NCBI GenBank assembly: GCA_902574475.1
Contig: CACGNZ010000004.1
Location: 16,739-80,738, forward strand
DNA: 64,000 nucleotides
From: an uncultured Alphaproteobacteria bacterium
Lineage (GTDB): Bacteria > Pseudomonadota > Alphaproteobacteria > HIMB59 > GCA-002718135
Reading direction: 5' to 3'
The stretch's first letter is position 1, and the number at the start of each line of letters is the position of its first letter. The notes under the pieces are model-generated. The model had not been told where the DNA came from. It was given only the letters and a program-made list of their open reading frames with translations, and did no database searches. This document shows positions 50,498 to 59,554 of the stretch, one piece after another. Made by a program: the position numbers and the translations under genes.

Positions 50498-52324
50498 TTA
50501 GTTTGATGTTCTATTTGATTGGATTGTTTTAAATTGCTTCTGATTAATCCACCATGTATCAAAGCCTAAAGAATATTTTGGTTTTATTTTAGGTTGATCA
50601 AAAAAATCCCAATATAAAACTCTGTATGAGGAGATGTGCCATTGTGGAATAACATAATAATTCCATAGAAGTACACGGTCTAGAGCTTTGGTTATTGTAA
50701 TTAACTCTTCTCTATCACTAGCATTAATTAGACTTTCAATTAATCCATCTACAGCATAATTTTTTATACCAACAACATTTCTAGAGCCATCAGTATCTGC
50801 TGCATCAGAACCCCAAAAATTTCTTTGCTCGTTACCTGGAGATAAAGATTGACCAAAGGTTTGCACAACCATATCAAAATCAAATGTTTCCATTCTTTTT
50901 TGATATTGTGCACTATCAATTGTTCTTACTACAGCTTTTATTCCTAATTTTTCAAGATTATCTTTAAATGGAAAAACTATTCTTTCAAAAGCTGGTGATC
51001 GTAATAAGATTTCAAATTCAAAAGGTTCTTTTGTACTAGAATGTAGAAGTTTACCATCAGCTAATTCCCATCCAGATTCTTCTAAAAGTTTTGAAGCTTC
51101 TTGCAATTGCATCCTCATATAACCGGAACCATCTGTAACTGGATTTGTATATTCTTCTGTAAATATTTCTTTTGGCAGTACATCAAAATATGGATTTAAA
51201 TAATTTAATTCTTCTTTTGAAGGAAGGCCAGAGGAAGCAAGTTCTGAATTTTCAAAAAAGCTATCTGTTCTTTTATATGCATCAAAGAATAAATTTTTAT
51301 TAGACCACTCAAAATCAAAAGCATAAGAAAGAGCCTTTCTTACTCTCCTATCTTTAAATTTATCTTTTCTAATATTAAATGCAAAACCTTGCATGCCTTG
51401 AGGATTTTCATGACTTATTAATTCTTTTTTAATTAAGCCTTCATTCACAGCGTTTATATCATACGCAGTTGCCCATTCTTTTGATGAATTTTCTGAGAAG
51501 AAATCAATCTCACCAGATTTAAAAGCTTCTCTTTCAATACCTCTGTCTTTGTAATAATCATATCTAATTGTACCGAAGTTATCTTTACCAATTTTAATTG
51601 GTATTGATGCACCAAAACCCCAATAATTTTGATCTAATTCATAAGTAATTGATCTTCCACTATCAAATGACTTAATTTTATATGGACCACTTCCGATTGG
51701 TATTTCCAGAGATGTTTCTTCAAAGTTTTTATTTTCCCAATAATGTTTTGGTAGTACAGGTAATTGACCAACAATTAATACTAATTCTTTATTCGTATTT
51801 GTTGTAAAATTAAATCTCACTTTATTTTCTTGTTCTTTAATAACCTCTTTTACATCTCCATAGTAGTATTTATAAAATGGGTGACCTTTCTCCATTAGGG
51901 TATTAAATGTCCACACAACATCGTCAGCTGTAATTTTTTTTCCATCGTGCCAATACGCTTCGTTTCTTAATGTAAATGAAACCCAAGATCTATCATCTGG
52001 CCATTCAATCGTTTCTGCCAATAATCCGTATTCCGTAAATGCTTCATCACTTGATCCCGTTGTTAATGTTTCATACAATCCTCCAATTCCGGCTGCTGAG
52101 GTACCTTTTAAAATAAATGGATTAAAACTGTCGTACGTTCCAATGGCACTTCTTACTATTGATCCACCCTTTATTGAATTTGGATTAATGTATTCAACAT
52201 TTTCAAAATCTTTTGAGTATTTTGGCTCACCATGCATTGCAATTGCATGTGAAATATTAGTATTTGCTTGTGCTTTTAATTGAAAAATTAGAGTAAACGT
52301 AAAGATCAATGTGAGTATTTTCAT
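50498..52324 (-). CDS. yejA: Periplasmic peptide-binding protein (YejA-like, family 5)
   Basis: Solute-binding protein of 608 aa with a signal peptide (hydrophobic core LTLIFTFTLIFQL, likely cleavage after QA near residue 19). The family 5 signature appears in YNPFILKGTSAAGI- and EAYWHDGKKITADDVVWTF. It delivers peptides to YejBE. First gene of the minus-strand transporter run; a 41-nt gap separates it from the hisN-like gene. Confidence 0.93.
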   Translation of the reverse strand: MKILTLIFTFTLIFQLKAQANTNISHAIAMHGEPKYSKDFENVEYINPNSIKGGSIVRSAIGTYDSFNPFILKGTSAAGIGGLYETLTTGSSDEAFTEYGLLAETIEWPDDRSWVSFTLRNEAYWHDGKKITADDVVWTFNTLMEKGHPFYKYYYGDVKEVIKEQENKVRFNFTTNTNKELVLIVGQLPVLPKHYWENKNFEETSLEIPIGSGPYKIKSFDSGRSITYELDQNYWGFGASIPIKIGKDNFGTIRYDYYKDRGIEREAFKSGEIDFFSENSSKEWATAYDINAVNEGLIKKELISHENPQGMQGFAFNIRKDKFKDRRVRKALSYAFDFEWSNKNLFFDAYKRTDSFFENSELASSGLPSKEELNYLNPYFDVLPKEIFTEEYTNPVTDGSGYMRMQLQEASKLLEESGWELADGKLLHSSTKEPFEFEILLRSPAFERIVFPFKDNLEKLGIKAVVRTIDSAQYQKRMETFDFDMVVQTFGQSLSPGNEQRNFWGSDAADTDGSRNVVGIKNYAVDGLIESLINASDREELITITKALDRVLLWNYYVIPQWHISSYRVLYWDFFDQPKIKPKYSLGFDTWWINQKQFKTIQSNRTSN

Positions 52325-52365
52325 ATTTGTAATATATGTCTATTTATTAAAAATTAAAATAAATT

Positions 52366-53139
52366 TTAGTTTATTAATTTAATTATTTCATCATGAAGAG
52401 ATCTTGTACTGGAGGCAACTAAACTGCCATCTGAGTCTAGCGATATATCTTGTCCAAACTTATCAGTAATTACTCCACCAGCACCTTCAATTACATTTAC
52501 AAGAGCCATATAATCATGCACTTTTAATGTATCTTCTAAAACAATATCAATCAAACCTGAGGCTAACATCCCATACATATAACAATCACCACCAAGTCTA
52601 TAGTATCTTGATTTTTCTTTGAGTAATTCTAACCCTTTTTTAATTTGAGGCTCATCAAAATATAATCCAGATGTAAAAAGATATGCATCTTTGATTTGTT
52701 TAATTGCGGAAGTTTGAACATCTTTTCCATTACATTTTGTGTTTTGATTTTTTATTCCCATCCATCGCTCATTGTGTGCTGGACAATTAATAATTCCTAA
52801 AACTGGTTTTTTGTTATGAAGTAATGCAATTAAATTACCAAAATCTTTATGTCCAGCTATATAACTTCTTGTCCCATCTATAGGATCTAATACCCATAAA
52901 AATTCAGAGTCTATTTTTTCATTTTCATACTCTTCACCTAAAATTCCATGATGAGGATATTCTTTTCTTATTTTCTCTCTTAATACTTGTTCTGTTTCTT
53001 TATCTGCTAAAGTTACAGGACTTTCATCATCTTTAATTTCTATTTCAATTTTGTTTCTAAAATAATGCATCGAAGTTTTAGATGCATCATCGGCTAAAGA
53101 GTTTGCAAATTTTGGAAACTCGTCTGTGTTTAAAATCAT
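52366..53139 (-). CDS. hisN: Inositol monophosphatase family phosphatase, HisN-like
   Basis: A 257-aa Mg-dependent phosphatase. Metal ligands appear in GEEYENE and LDPIDGTRSYIAG (motif A), with VHDYMALVNVIEGAGG (motif B) near residue 210. The motif DPIDGTRSY and linkage to this gene neighbourhood resemble alphaproteobacterial histidinol-phosphatase HisN; a general inositol phosphatase is the alternative. It starts 9 nt after the cytochrome gene's stop, on the same strand. Confidence 0.85.
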   Translation of the reverse strand: MILNTDEFPKFANSLADDASKTSMHYFRNKIEIEIKDDESPVTLADKETEQVLREKIRKEYPHHGILGEEYENEKIDSEFLWVLDPIDGTRSYIAGHKDFGNLIALLHNKKPVLGIINCPAHNERWMGIKNQNTKCNGKDVQTSAIKQIKDAYLFTSGLYFDEPQIKKGLELLKEKSRYYRLGGDCYMYGMLASGLIDIVLEDTLKVHDYMALVNVIEGAGGVITDKFGQDISLDSDGSLVASSTRSLHDEIIKLIN

Positions 53140-53148
53140 TACTTAAAT

Positions 53149-53694
53149 TTATGGCAGTGGAGCTGGATTATCTGAGTGTTCTCTTAGGAAATAAACTAAG
53201 TCTGCTCTATCTTTTACTTTTTTCAAACCAGCAAAGTTCATTTTTGTTCCTTTTATATATTTTTTTGGCTTATATAAAAATTCTGCCAATTCTTCATATC
53301 CCCATTCTCCACCGTATTCAGCTAAAGCTTTAGAGTATGCAAAACCTTCAACATTTGCTTTTGGTCTGTTAATGATATTCCATAAGTGAGGGCCTACTTT
53401 ATTGGCACTACCCTTCTCATAATTATGGCATGTTGCACATTTCTTGAATAATTTTTCTCCATTATCAAGAGAAGCACTTGCTAGTAAAATAGAAATTGGT
53501 TCAATTACCTCTTCTTTTTTTTCTACTACTCCTACACCAGTAGAATTCTCTGGGACATCTATTTTATAAGCAGTTTCTTTTTTCTCATCATGATCAATAT
53601 CAATGACTAAATCTCCAAAATGGCCGATAAGTGTAACAATTAGGACTGCTAATATAATAGATGCTAAAATTTTATTAACTTCAAGCCCAGACAT
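53149..53694 (-). CDS. Membrane-anchored c-type cytochrome (CycM-like)
   Basis: A 181-aa cytochrome with an N-terminal uncleaved membrane anchor (about residues 7-27), an acidic linker, one heme site CATCH (86-90) and an axial Met in KMNFAGL (Met152). The ORF track runs 94 codons further upstream, antisense through kdsB; I place the start at the ATG at 53694. Such cytochromes shuttle electrons from bc1 to terminal oxidase. Divergent from kdsB, with a 91-nt gap. cytochrome c-kdsB-pheA order is common in alphaproteobacteria. Confidence 0.88.
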   Translation of the reverse strand: MSGLEVNKILASIILAVLIVTLIGHFGDLVIDIDHDEKKETAYKIDVPENSTGVGVVEKKEEVIEPISILLASASLDNGEKLFKKCATCHNYEKGSANKVGPHLWNIINRPKANVEGFAYSKALAEYGGEWGYEELAEFLYKPKKYIKGTKMNFAGLKKVKDRADLVYFLREHSDNPAPLP

Positions 53695-53785
53695 GTATAA
53701 GTACATATACAGATTTTTTAGAAGAAAGAATATATTTGTCGTAAGTATGAAATTTAAATTCTCTTGCTTAATTGTCGCATAAATT

Positions 53786-54520
53786 ATGAAAAGCGTAGTA
53801 ATTATACCCTCACGAATGGCTTCCACTAGACTGCCAGGCAAACCATTAATGGAGATAAATGGTATTCCAATGATACAACGAGTATGGCAACAAGCAATTG
53901 AGTCAAATATTGGAGAAGTCTTTGTTGCTTGCTCGGAAATTGAAGTGCATGATTTAATCGTAAATAATGGTGGCAAAGCTATTATGACAGATCCAAATCT
54001 CCCCTCTGGAACTGATAGAGTTCACTCCGCTTTTTTAAAGATAAAAAATAAAAAAGACATTGATGTAATAATCAATCTACAAGGTGATATGCCTCTTATA
54101 AATCCAGAACATATTCTTAAAGTCATTGACCCAATAAAAAGAAATTTTGCTATTGGTACACTCGCAACAAACTTAAATGATAATGAATTAAATAATCCCA
54201 ATGTAACAAAAGTTGAAGTTGATTTTAAAAAAAATGAATTAGCGCGGGCGTTGAGTTTTTATAGAGAAGTTACGATAGAAAATAAAAACTTATACCATCA
54301 TGTTGGTATTTATAGTTATACTCCAGATTCAATAAATACATTTATCAATCTACCTAAATCAAAAAATGAAATAGATCTAAGCTTAGAACAAATGAGAGCT
54401 ATGGATTCTAACATTCCAATTGGAGTTACGTATGTTCCTGAAGTTCCAATAAGTGTAGATACAAAAGAGGATTTAATAAATATTGAAACTAATATAAGAG
54501 AGCACAATGATAAAAGTTGA
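53786..54520 (+). CDS. kdsB: 3-deoxy-manno-octulosonate cytidylyltransferase
   Basis: Activates Kdo as CMP-Kdo for lipid A core assembly. The 244-aa protein begins with IIPSRMASTRLPGKPL and contains NLQGDMPLI and the HVGIYSYT segment, all conserved. It overlaps pheA by 14 nt. With kdsD, lptABC and the heptosyltransferase-like genes it indicates a Kdo-containing LPS. Confidence 0.96.
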   Translation: MKSVVIIPSRMASTRLPGKPLMEINGIPMIQRVWQQAIESNIGEVFVACSEIEVHDLIVNNGGKAIMTDPNLPSGTDRVHSAFLKIKNKKDIDVIINLQGDMPLINPEHILKVIDPIKRNFAIGTLATNLNDNELNNPNVTKVEVDFKKNELARALSFYREVTIENKNLYHHVGIYSYTPDSINTFINLPKSKNEIDLSLEQMRAMDSNIPIGVTYVPEVPISVDTKEDLINIETNIREHNDKS

Positions 54521-55349
54521 TAGTTTTTCATTTCAAGGTGTAAATGGTGCTTATAGTGAACAAGCTGGAAAAAATATTTTTCCAAACGCAACAAGTATAC
54601 CATGTGCAACTTTTGAAGATATGTTTGATCATGTTAGATCAGGAAAATCAGAAGCAGCAATGGTTCCAATAGAAAACTCACTTGCAGGCAGAGTAGCGGA
54701 TACTCAAAGATTGATACCCGATTCTAATTTAAAAATAACTTATGAATATTTTCATGAGGTAAATCATAACTTACTTGGAATTAGAGGTGCAAAAATCTCA
54801 GATATCAAAAGAATAAGAAGTCATGAACAGGGAATTGCTCAATGTCGAAACAAAATTTTAAAACTAGATAAACAAATGATTGTTGAAGCTGATACAGCTG
54901 GATCTGCTAAACTAATTTCAGAGTTAAACAATATTGAAGATGCTGCTATCGCATCTGCACTTGCTGCTAAGATCTATGATCTTGATATTTTGGAAAAAAA
55001 TTTCCAAGATAACCAAAATAATGTAACCCGATTTCTTGTTATGCAAAAAAATTTATTAGATATAAATCCAGATACAAAGGATATTCTTACAACATTAGTA
55101 TTTACAGTTAGAAGTATTCCAGCGGTTTTATATAAATGTCTTGGTGGATTTGCTAGTAATGGTGTTAATATAACTAAGCTCGAGAGTTACATTCACCCAC
55201 AGGGTTTTGATGTTGCACAATTTTATGTAGATTTTGAGGGACATCCTGAAAATACATCTGTAAAATTAGCATTAGAAGAGATGAAATTTTTTTGTAAGAA
55301 GATAGAAATCCTTGGAGTATATGAGAAATCTTCATTCAGGAAAAAATAG
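54507..55349 (+). CDS. pheA: Prephenate dehydratase
   Basis: Converts prephenate to phenylpyruvate for phenylalanine synthesis. The 280-aa protein has the catalytic domain (FQGVNGAYSEQA at the start; a VTRFLVM segment carrying the conserved Thr near residue 172) and a C-terminal ACT domain (NITKLESYIHPQG) for phenylalanine feedback. No chorismate mutase domain is fused. Follows kdsB with overlap. Confidence 0.95.
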   Translation: MIKVDSFSFQGVNGAYSEQAGKNIFPNATSIPCATFEDMFDHVRSGKSEAAMVPIENSLAGRVADTQRLIPDSNLKITYEYFHEVNHNLLGIRGAKISDIKRIRSHEQGIAQCRNKILKLDKQMIVEADTAGSAKLISELNNIEDAAIASALAAKIYDLDILEKNFQDNQNNVTRFLVMQKNLLDINPDTKDILTTLVFTVRSIPAVLYKCLGGFASNGVNITKLESYIHPQGFDVAQFYVDFEGHPENTSVKLALEEMKFFCKKIEILGVYEKSSFRKK

Positions 55350-55403
55350 GATTTTTTGAAAAGTCTATTTATATTTTATTTACATTAATGTTATATTACT
55401 ACA

Positions 55404-55491
55404 GGGAGGATTGAGGGCAAATAAATTGCTAATCCAGTCAGATCTGAAAAGAAGCAGCTGTAACAATCTTGTTTGGGTCTCAACTCCTTCC
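55404..55491 (+). ncRNA. ffs: SRP RNA (small bacterial 4.5S type)
   Basis: The conserved apical core GTCAGATCTGAAAAGAAGCAGC plus TAAC is present almost letter for letter (55437-55464), containing the Ffh-binding symmetric and asymmetric loops. The ends GGGAGGATTGAG and CTCAACTCCTTCC pair to close a single long hairpin of about 88 nt. A TATATT at 55392-55397 sits 6 nt before the likely 5' end. ffs directly before dnaX is common in alphaproteobacteria. The ORF track missed it and extended dnaX into it. End positions are estimates. Confidence 0.9.
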
Positions 55492-55501
55492 ATTGATTAT
55501 A

Positions 55502-57190
55502 ATGACAGAAGAAAAAAAATATAAAGTTTTAGCTAGAAAATACAGACCTCAAAAATTTGAAGATTTAGTTGGTCAAGAATTATTAGTAAAAATTCTATCA
55601 AACGCTATAAATAATGATCGGCTAGCTCATGCTTATATTCTGACCGGTGTCAGAGGTGTTGGAAAAACCACAACTGCCAGACTTATAGCAATGAGTATTA
55701 ATTGTAAAAATAGGGATAAAAAAAATTGTGAACCATGCGGAAATTGTGATTCATGCAAATCAACAACTTCAGACAGCAATCTTGATGTTATTGAGATTGA
55801 TGCAGCATCGAATACTGGAGTTGATGACATTAGAGAAATAATTGACAATGTAAAATATAAACCCGTTATTGGAGATTATAAAATATTTATAATTGATGAA
55901 GTTCATATGCTTTCAAAAAGTGCATTCAATGCGCTGCTTAAAACTTTAGAAGAACCACCAGAACATGTTAAATTTATTTTTGCCACAACAGAAATTAAAA
56001 AAGTACCAATAACTGTTTTATCGAGGTGTCAGAGATTTGATTTACATAGAATAGAGAATAAAATTTTATCAGATCATTTATTAAAAATTTCCAAACTTGA
56101 AAATATTGATATTGATTTAGACGCTATTTCGTTAATTGTTAGATCGGCAGATGGATCTGTAAGAGATGGTCTTAGTTTATTAGATCAAGCAATAACTAGC
56201 CCAAATGAAAAAGTTGACTCGCAAACTGTAATAAGCATGCTTGGATTAGCTGATAGAGAAAAAATATTTAACTTAGTTGAAATTATTTTAGAAGGAGATG
56301 CGCTTGGTGCAATTAACAAATATAAAGAATTGTATGAATTAGGAGCAGATATAGCAATGATATTTGATGAACTATTAAACGTATTACATTTCCTAGTACA
56401 AATAAAAATAGCACAAGATTTAAAAGATGACATTTATATTCCTGAATTTGAAAGAAATAAGGGAGCTGAATTGTCATCAAAAATGACATTAAATAATTTG
56501 AATATTATATGGCAAATTTTATTCAAAGGTTATCAAGAATTACAAAATAGCTCTCATTTATATCAACATGGGGAAATGATTATTTTAAGAATAATTTATT
56601 TACATGATGGTCCAAGTCCAGAAGATTTAATTAAAAAAATGGACAGAGAAGTTGTAGAAAAAGAACCCTTAGAAAAAAATCTTGAACTACAAAATGAAGC
56701 TAATGAAAGTAGCAAAGTTCTAAATTTTAATGAAAATAAAAAAGAAATTTTACCAAAAGTAAATGTAGATATAATGCATGTTCAAGACTTCAGAAATTTT
56801 GTCGATATGTTTTTTAAAAATAGAGAAGGATTACTCCACACTAAGTTGTACAATGATGTGAAGTTAGTCTCTTTTAAAGAGGGAGAGGTTACTTTAAATA
56901 CATCTAAAATTAATGACACAGCCTTCAATAGAACAGTTGCAAAATTAATCTCTAAGTGGACAGGAAGAATATGGCAGATACATTCATCTACAGGTAATAT
57001 TGGAAAAAGTTTACATGATGAGGATATTATTAACCAGCAAAAAGAAATTGAATTAATGAAAAATCATCCAGAAGTAAAAAAAATATTAAATGAATTTCCT
57101 GAAAGTAAAATTCACTCTATTACAGAACTAGGTGAAATAAATGATGATGAAGCAGATATAAATCAACCAAAGATGAAAAAGGAGAAATAA
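55502..57190 (+). CDS. dnaX: DNA polymerase III subunits tau/gamma
   Basis: Clamp-loader ATPase, 562 aa. The ATG at 55502 is preferred because the track's 55469 start lies inside the SRP RNA. It shows Walker A GVRGVGKTT (about 49-57), the zinc cluster CEPCGNCDSC, DEVHMLSKSAFNALLKTLEEPP, and the sensor-1 FATTE. The shorter C-terminal domain ends in an acidic/lysine tail. TAA overlaps the ybaB ATG. Confidence 0.96.
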   Translation: MTEEKKYKVLARKYRPQKFEDLVGQELLVKILSNAINNDRLAHAYILTGVRGVGKTTTARLIAMSINCKNRDKKNCEPCGNCDSCKSTTSDSNLDVIEIDAASNTGVDDIREIIDNVKYKPVIGDYKIFIIDEVHMLSKSAFNALLKTLEEPPEHVKFIFATTEIKKVPITVLSRCQRFDLHRIENKILSDHLLKISKLENIDIDLDAISLIVRSADGSVRDGLSLLDQAITSPNEKVDSQTVISMLGLADREKIFNLVEIILEGDALGAINKYKELYELGADIAMIFDELLNVLHFLVQIKIAQDLKDDIYIPEFERNKGAELSSKMTLNNLNIIWQILFKGYQELQNSSHLYQHGEMIILRIIYLHDGPSPEDLIKKMDREVVEKEPLEKNLELQNEANESSKVLNFNENKKEILPKVNVDIMHVQDFRNFVDMFFKNREGLLHTKLYNDVKLVSFKEGEVTLNTSKINDTAFNRTVAKLISKWTGRIWQIHSSTGNIGKSLHDEDIINQQKEIELMKNHPEVKKILNEFPESKIHSITELGEINDDEADINQPKMKKEK

Positions 57191-57513
57191 TGGTTAATTT
57201 AGGTAATATGATGAAGCAAGCTCAACAGTTGCAAAAGAAAATGGCTGAAGCACAGAATAAATTAAATGATATTGAAGTTGAAGGTACTTCTGGAGGTGGT
57301 CTTATTAAAGTAACAGCTACAGCAAAAGGTATATTCAAAAGAATTTCAATTGATGACAGCTTGATTAAACAAGATGAGAAAGAAATACTTGAAGATCTGA
57401 TCGTCGCTGCAATAAATGATGCCAAAGAAAAAGGAGAAGCTGCAGCCCAAGAAGAAATGAAAAATCTCACAGGTGGCCTACCATTACCTCCAGGAATGAA
57501 ACTTCCTTTCTAA
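57190..57513 (+). CDS. ybaB: YbaB/EbfC nucleoid-associated protein
   Basis: Small DNA-binding protein of 107 aa, conserved between dnaX and recR in most bacteria. It has the N-terminal helix with MMKQAQQLQKKM, the VEGTSGGGLIKVTATAKG beta sheet and a LPLPPGMKLPF C-terminus. Likely a dimer acting on DNA organisation; exact role in this organism is unknown. Confidence 0.95.
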   Translation: MVNLGNMMKQAQQLQKKMAEAQNKLNDIEVEGTSGGGLIKVTATAKGIFKRISIDDSLIKQDEKEILEDLIVAAINDAKEKGEAAAQEEMKNLTGGLPLPPGMKLPF

Positions 57514-57515
57514 AA

Positions 57516-58115
57516 ATGGAGCAATCCCCAATAGATAAATTAATAAACGATATTTCAAAACTTCCAGGATTAGGAAGAAGATCGGCTCAAAGAATTGCTC
57601 TTTTTTTACTAAAAAATAAAGATAAAAATTTATCTCCTTTAATTGAGAGTTTAAACTTATCTTATAATAAAATTATTGAGTGTTCAGAATGTGGAAATAT
57701 AGACATGGTTAATCCATGCAATATTTGTGCAAATCCTAAAAGAGATAAAGCAACAATTTGTGTTGTTGAGGATGTGTCAGATTTGTGGACATTAGAAAAA
57801 GTAGGATTTTATCGTGGCCTCTATAATGTTTTAGGTGGTTCATTATCAGCGATTCAAGGTATAGGAACTGATGAATTAAAAATAGAACATCTACTAAAGA
57901 GAATTGAAATAAACAATGTTAAAGAAATTATTCTTGCCTTAAGTACAACTATGGAAGGACAAACAACATCTTTTGTTATTGCAGATAAGCTGGAAAAATT
58001 TAAAGATTTAAATGTAACAAGACTTGCACAAGGAATCCCTATGGGTGGAGAAGTACACTACTTAGATGAAAACACATTAAATACAGCATTCCAATCTAGA
58101 AAAAAAATTACATAA
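57516..58115 (+). CDS. recR: Recombination mediator RecR
   Basis: Ring-forming repair protein that works with RecO and RecF, 199 aa. An N-terminal helix-hairpin-helix (LPGLGRRSAQRIA), a C4 zinc finger (CSECGNIDMVNPCNICANPKRD) and the Toprim domain (CVVEDVSDLW, then TMEGQTT) are intact. Two nt after ybaB. RecFOR may be the main presynaptic route if addAB is truly missing. Confidence 0.96.
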   Translation: MEQSPIDKLINDISKLPGLGRRSAQRIALFLLKNKDKNLSPLIESLNLSYNKIIECSECGNIDMVNPCNICANPKRDKATICVVEDVSDLWTLEKVGFYRGLYNVLGGSLSAIQGIGTDELKIEHLLKRIEINNVKEIILALSTTMEGQTTSFVIADKLEKFKDLNVTRLAQGIPMGGEVHYLDENTLNTAFQSRKKIT

Positions 58116-58121
58116 ATAAAA

Positions 58122-58634
58122 ATGGATAAATTACTTTACGTACCAAATCCACTATTACGCCAAAAAGCAGATAAAATTCAGTCTGTTGGAATTAAGGAAA
58201 AAGAAATTGCGAAAAAAATGATGCAAATAATGATAAAAGCACCAGGAGTAGGTTTAGCAGCAAATCAAATTGGAATTCTAAAACAAATTGTGACTATATT
58301 CTTTGTAGATCAACAGACTAAAAAAGAAACACAATATACATTATTTAACCCAAATATTGTTTCATACTCTCAAGAAAAAATTGTTATGGAAGAGGGTTGT
58401 TTATCTCTTCCTGAACAATTTGCAGAAATTGAGAGACCTCAAAATATAGTAGTCGAGTATTTAGATGAAAATAACAAACAAATAACAAAAGAAGTTAGTG
58501 GAGTGGAATCAAGAATTTTACAACATGAAATTGACCATCTTTCTGGAAAATTATTTGTAGATTATCTTTCTTCATTAAAAAGGAATATAATGATCAAAAA
58601 AGTACAAAAAATTTTAAAAAACAAAAAAAAATGA
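58122..58634 (+). CDS. def: Peptide deformylase
   Basis: Removes the N-formyl group from new proteins; 170 aa. The three motifs are complete: GVGLAANQIG, EEGCLSLP with the metal-binding Cys, and QHEIDHLSG (HExxH). It has a lysine-rich tail. Its TGA overlaps the fmt ATG, so it is coupled to formyltransferase, the enzyme making its substrate. Confidence 0.97.
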   Translation: MDKLLYVPNPLLRQKADKIQSVGIKEKEIAKKMMQIMIKAPGVGLAANQIGILKQIVTIFFVDQQTKKETQYTLFNPNIVSYSQEKIVMEEGCLSLPEQFAEIERPQNIVVEYLDENNKQITKEVSGVESRILQHEIDHLSGKLFVDYLSSLKRNIMIKKVQKILKNKKK

Positions 58635-59554
58635 ATAATAAAAAAATAGTTTTCATGGGTTCACCTAAAATAGCTTCTGAATATCTTGAGGCTTTAATTA
58701 AAAGTAATTTCATAATTTCCGCAGTATTTTCACAACCCCCAAAAAAGAAATCTAGAGGAATGAAAATAATTGAATCCGAAGTCCATCAACTTGCAAATAA
58801 AAATAACATTGAAGTTTTTTGTCCAAATAAGTTTGATAAAAATAATATTGAGATAGTGAAAAAATTAAATCCTGATTTAATTATTGTTATGGCATATGGT
58901 AAAATATTGCCAAAAGATATTCTAGATCTACCGCCATTTGGTTGTATCAATATACATGTATCCTTGTTGCCTAAATGGAGGGGTGCAGCCCCAATAGAAC
59001 ATTCTTTAATGAATGGCGATAAAGAAACGGGTATATCAATAATACAGCTAATCGAAAAATTAGATGCTGGACCAATTATTAATCAAAAAAAAGTAGATAT
59101 AGAAGATGATTGTAATAAAAATGAATTAAGTCAAAAATTAACAGAGGTTGGAATCAAATTATTAGTGGATACTATTCCTCTTATATTTGATAAAAAAATT
59201 TCTTATTCTGATCAGGATGATAATGATGCAACATATGCAAATAAAATTTCTTCACTAAATAGAAAAATTAATTTTAATAAATCTGTAAATGAAGTTTTAA
59301 ATCTTATAAGGGCACATTCACCTAAACCTGGTGCTTGGTTTACTATACAAAATGAAAGAATTAAGATCATTAAAGCAAGAAAATCAAACTCTAACGGTAA
59401 TGCATCGACAATTCTTAACGAGACATTTGACATTGGTTGCAATGATGGAAGTATTGAACCACTAATTTTACAAAGAGAAGGTAAAAATATTATTTCTAAA
59501 GATGATTTTCTTCGTGGCTATAGCTTTAATATTAATGAAATAATAAATGCCTAA
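58631..59554 (+). CDS. fmt: Methionyl-tRNA formyltransferase
   Basis: Formylates initiator Met-tRNA; 307 aa. It shows an N-terminal Rossmann start IVFMGSPKIA, the folate-binding and catalytic region FGCINIHVSLLPKWRGAAPIE, and a C-terminal OB-fold domain. Overlaps def by 4 nt and truA by 8 nt. Confidence 0.96.
   Translation: MNNKKIVFMGSPKIASEYLEALIKSNFIISAVFSQPPKKKSRGMKIIESEVHQLANKNNIEVFCPNKFDKNNIEIVKKLNPDLIIVMAYGKILPKDILDLPPFGCINIHVSLLPKWRGAAPIEHSLMNGDKETGISIIQLIEKLDAGPIINQKKVDIEDDCNKNELSQKLTEVGIKLLVDTIPLIFDKKISYSDQDDNDATYANKISSLNRKINFNKSVNEVLNLIRAHSPKPGAWFTIQNERIKIIKARKSNSNGNASTILNETFDIGCNDGSIEPLILQREGKNIISKDDFLRGYSFNINEIINA

Noticed and set aside
56738-56830. A-run in dnaX (AATAAAAAAGAA) as a possible frameshift site giving a short gamma subunit
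   Set aside because: The run is out of phase with the E. coli slippery heptamer. A -1 slip would place a stop codon in the P-site reading, and the -1 frame runs on for over 20 codons with no supporting hairpin seen.
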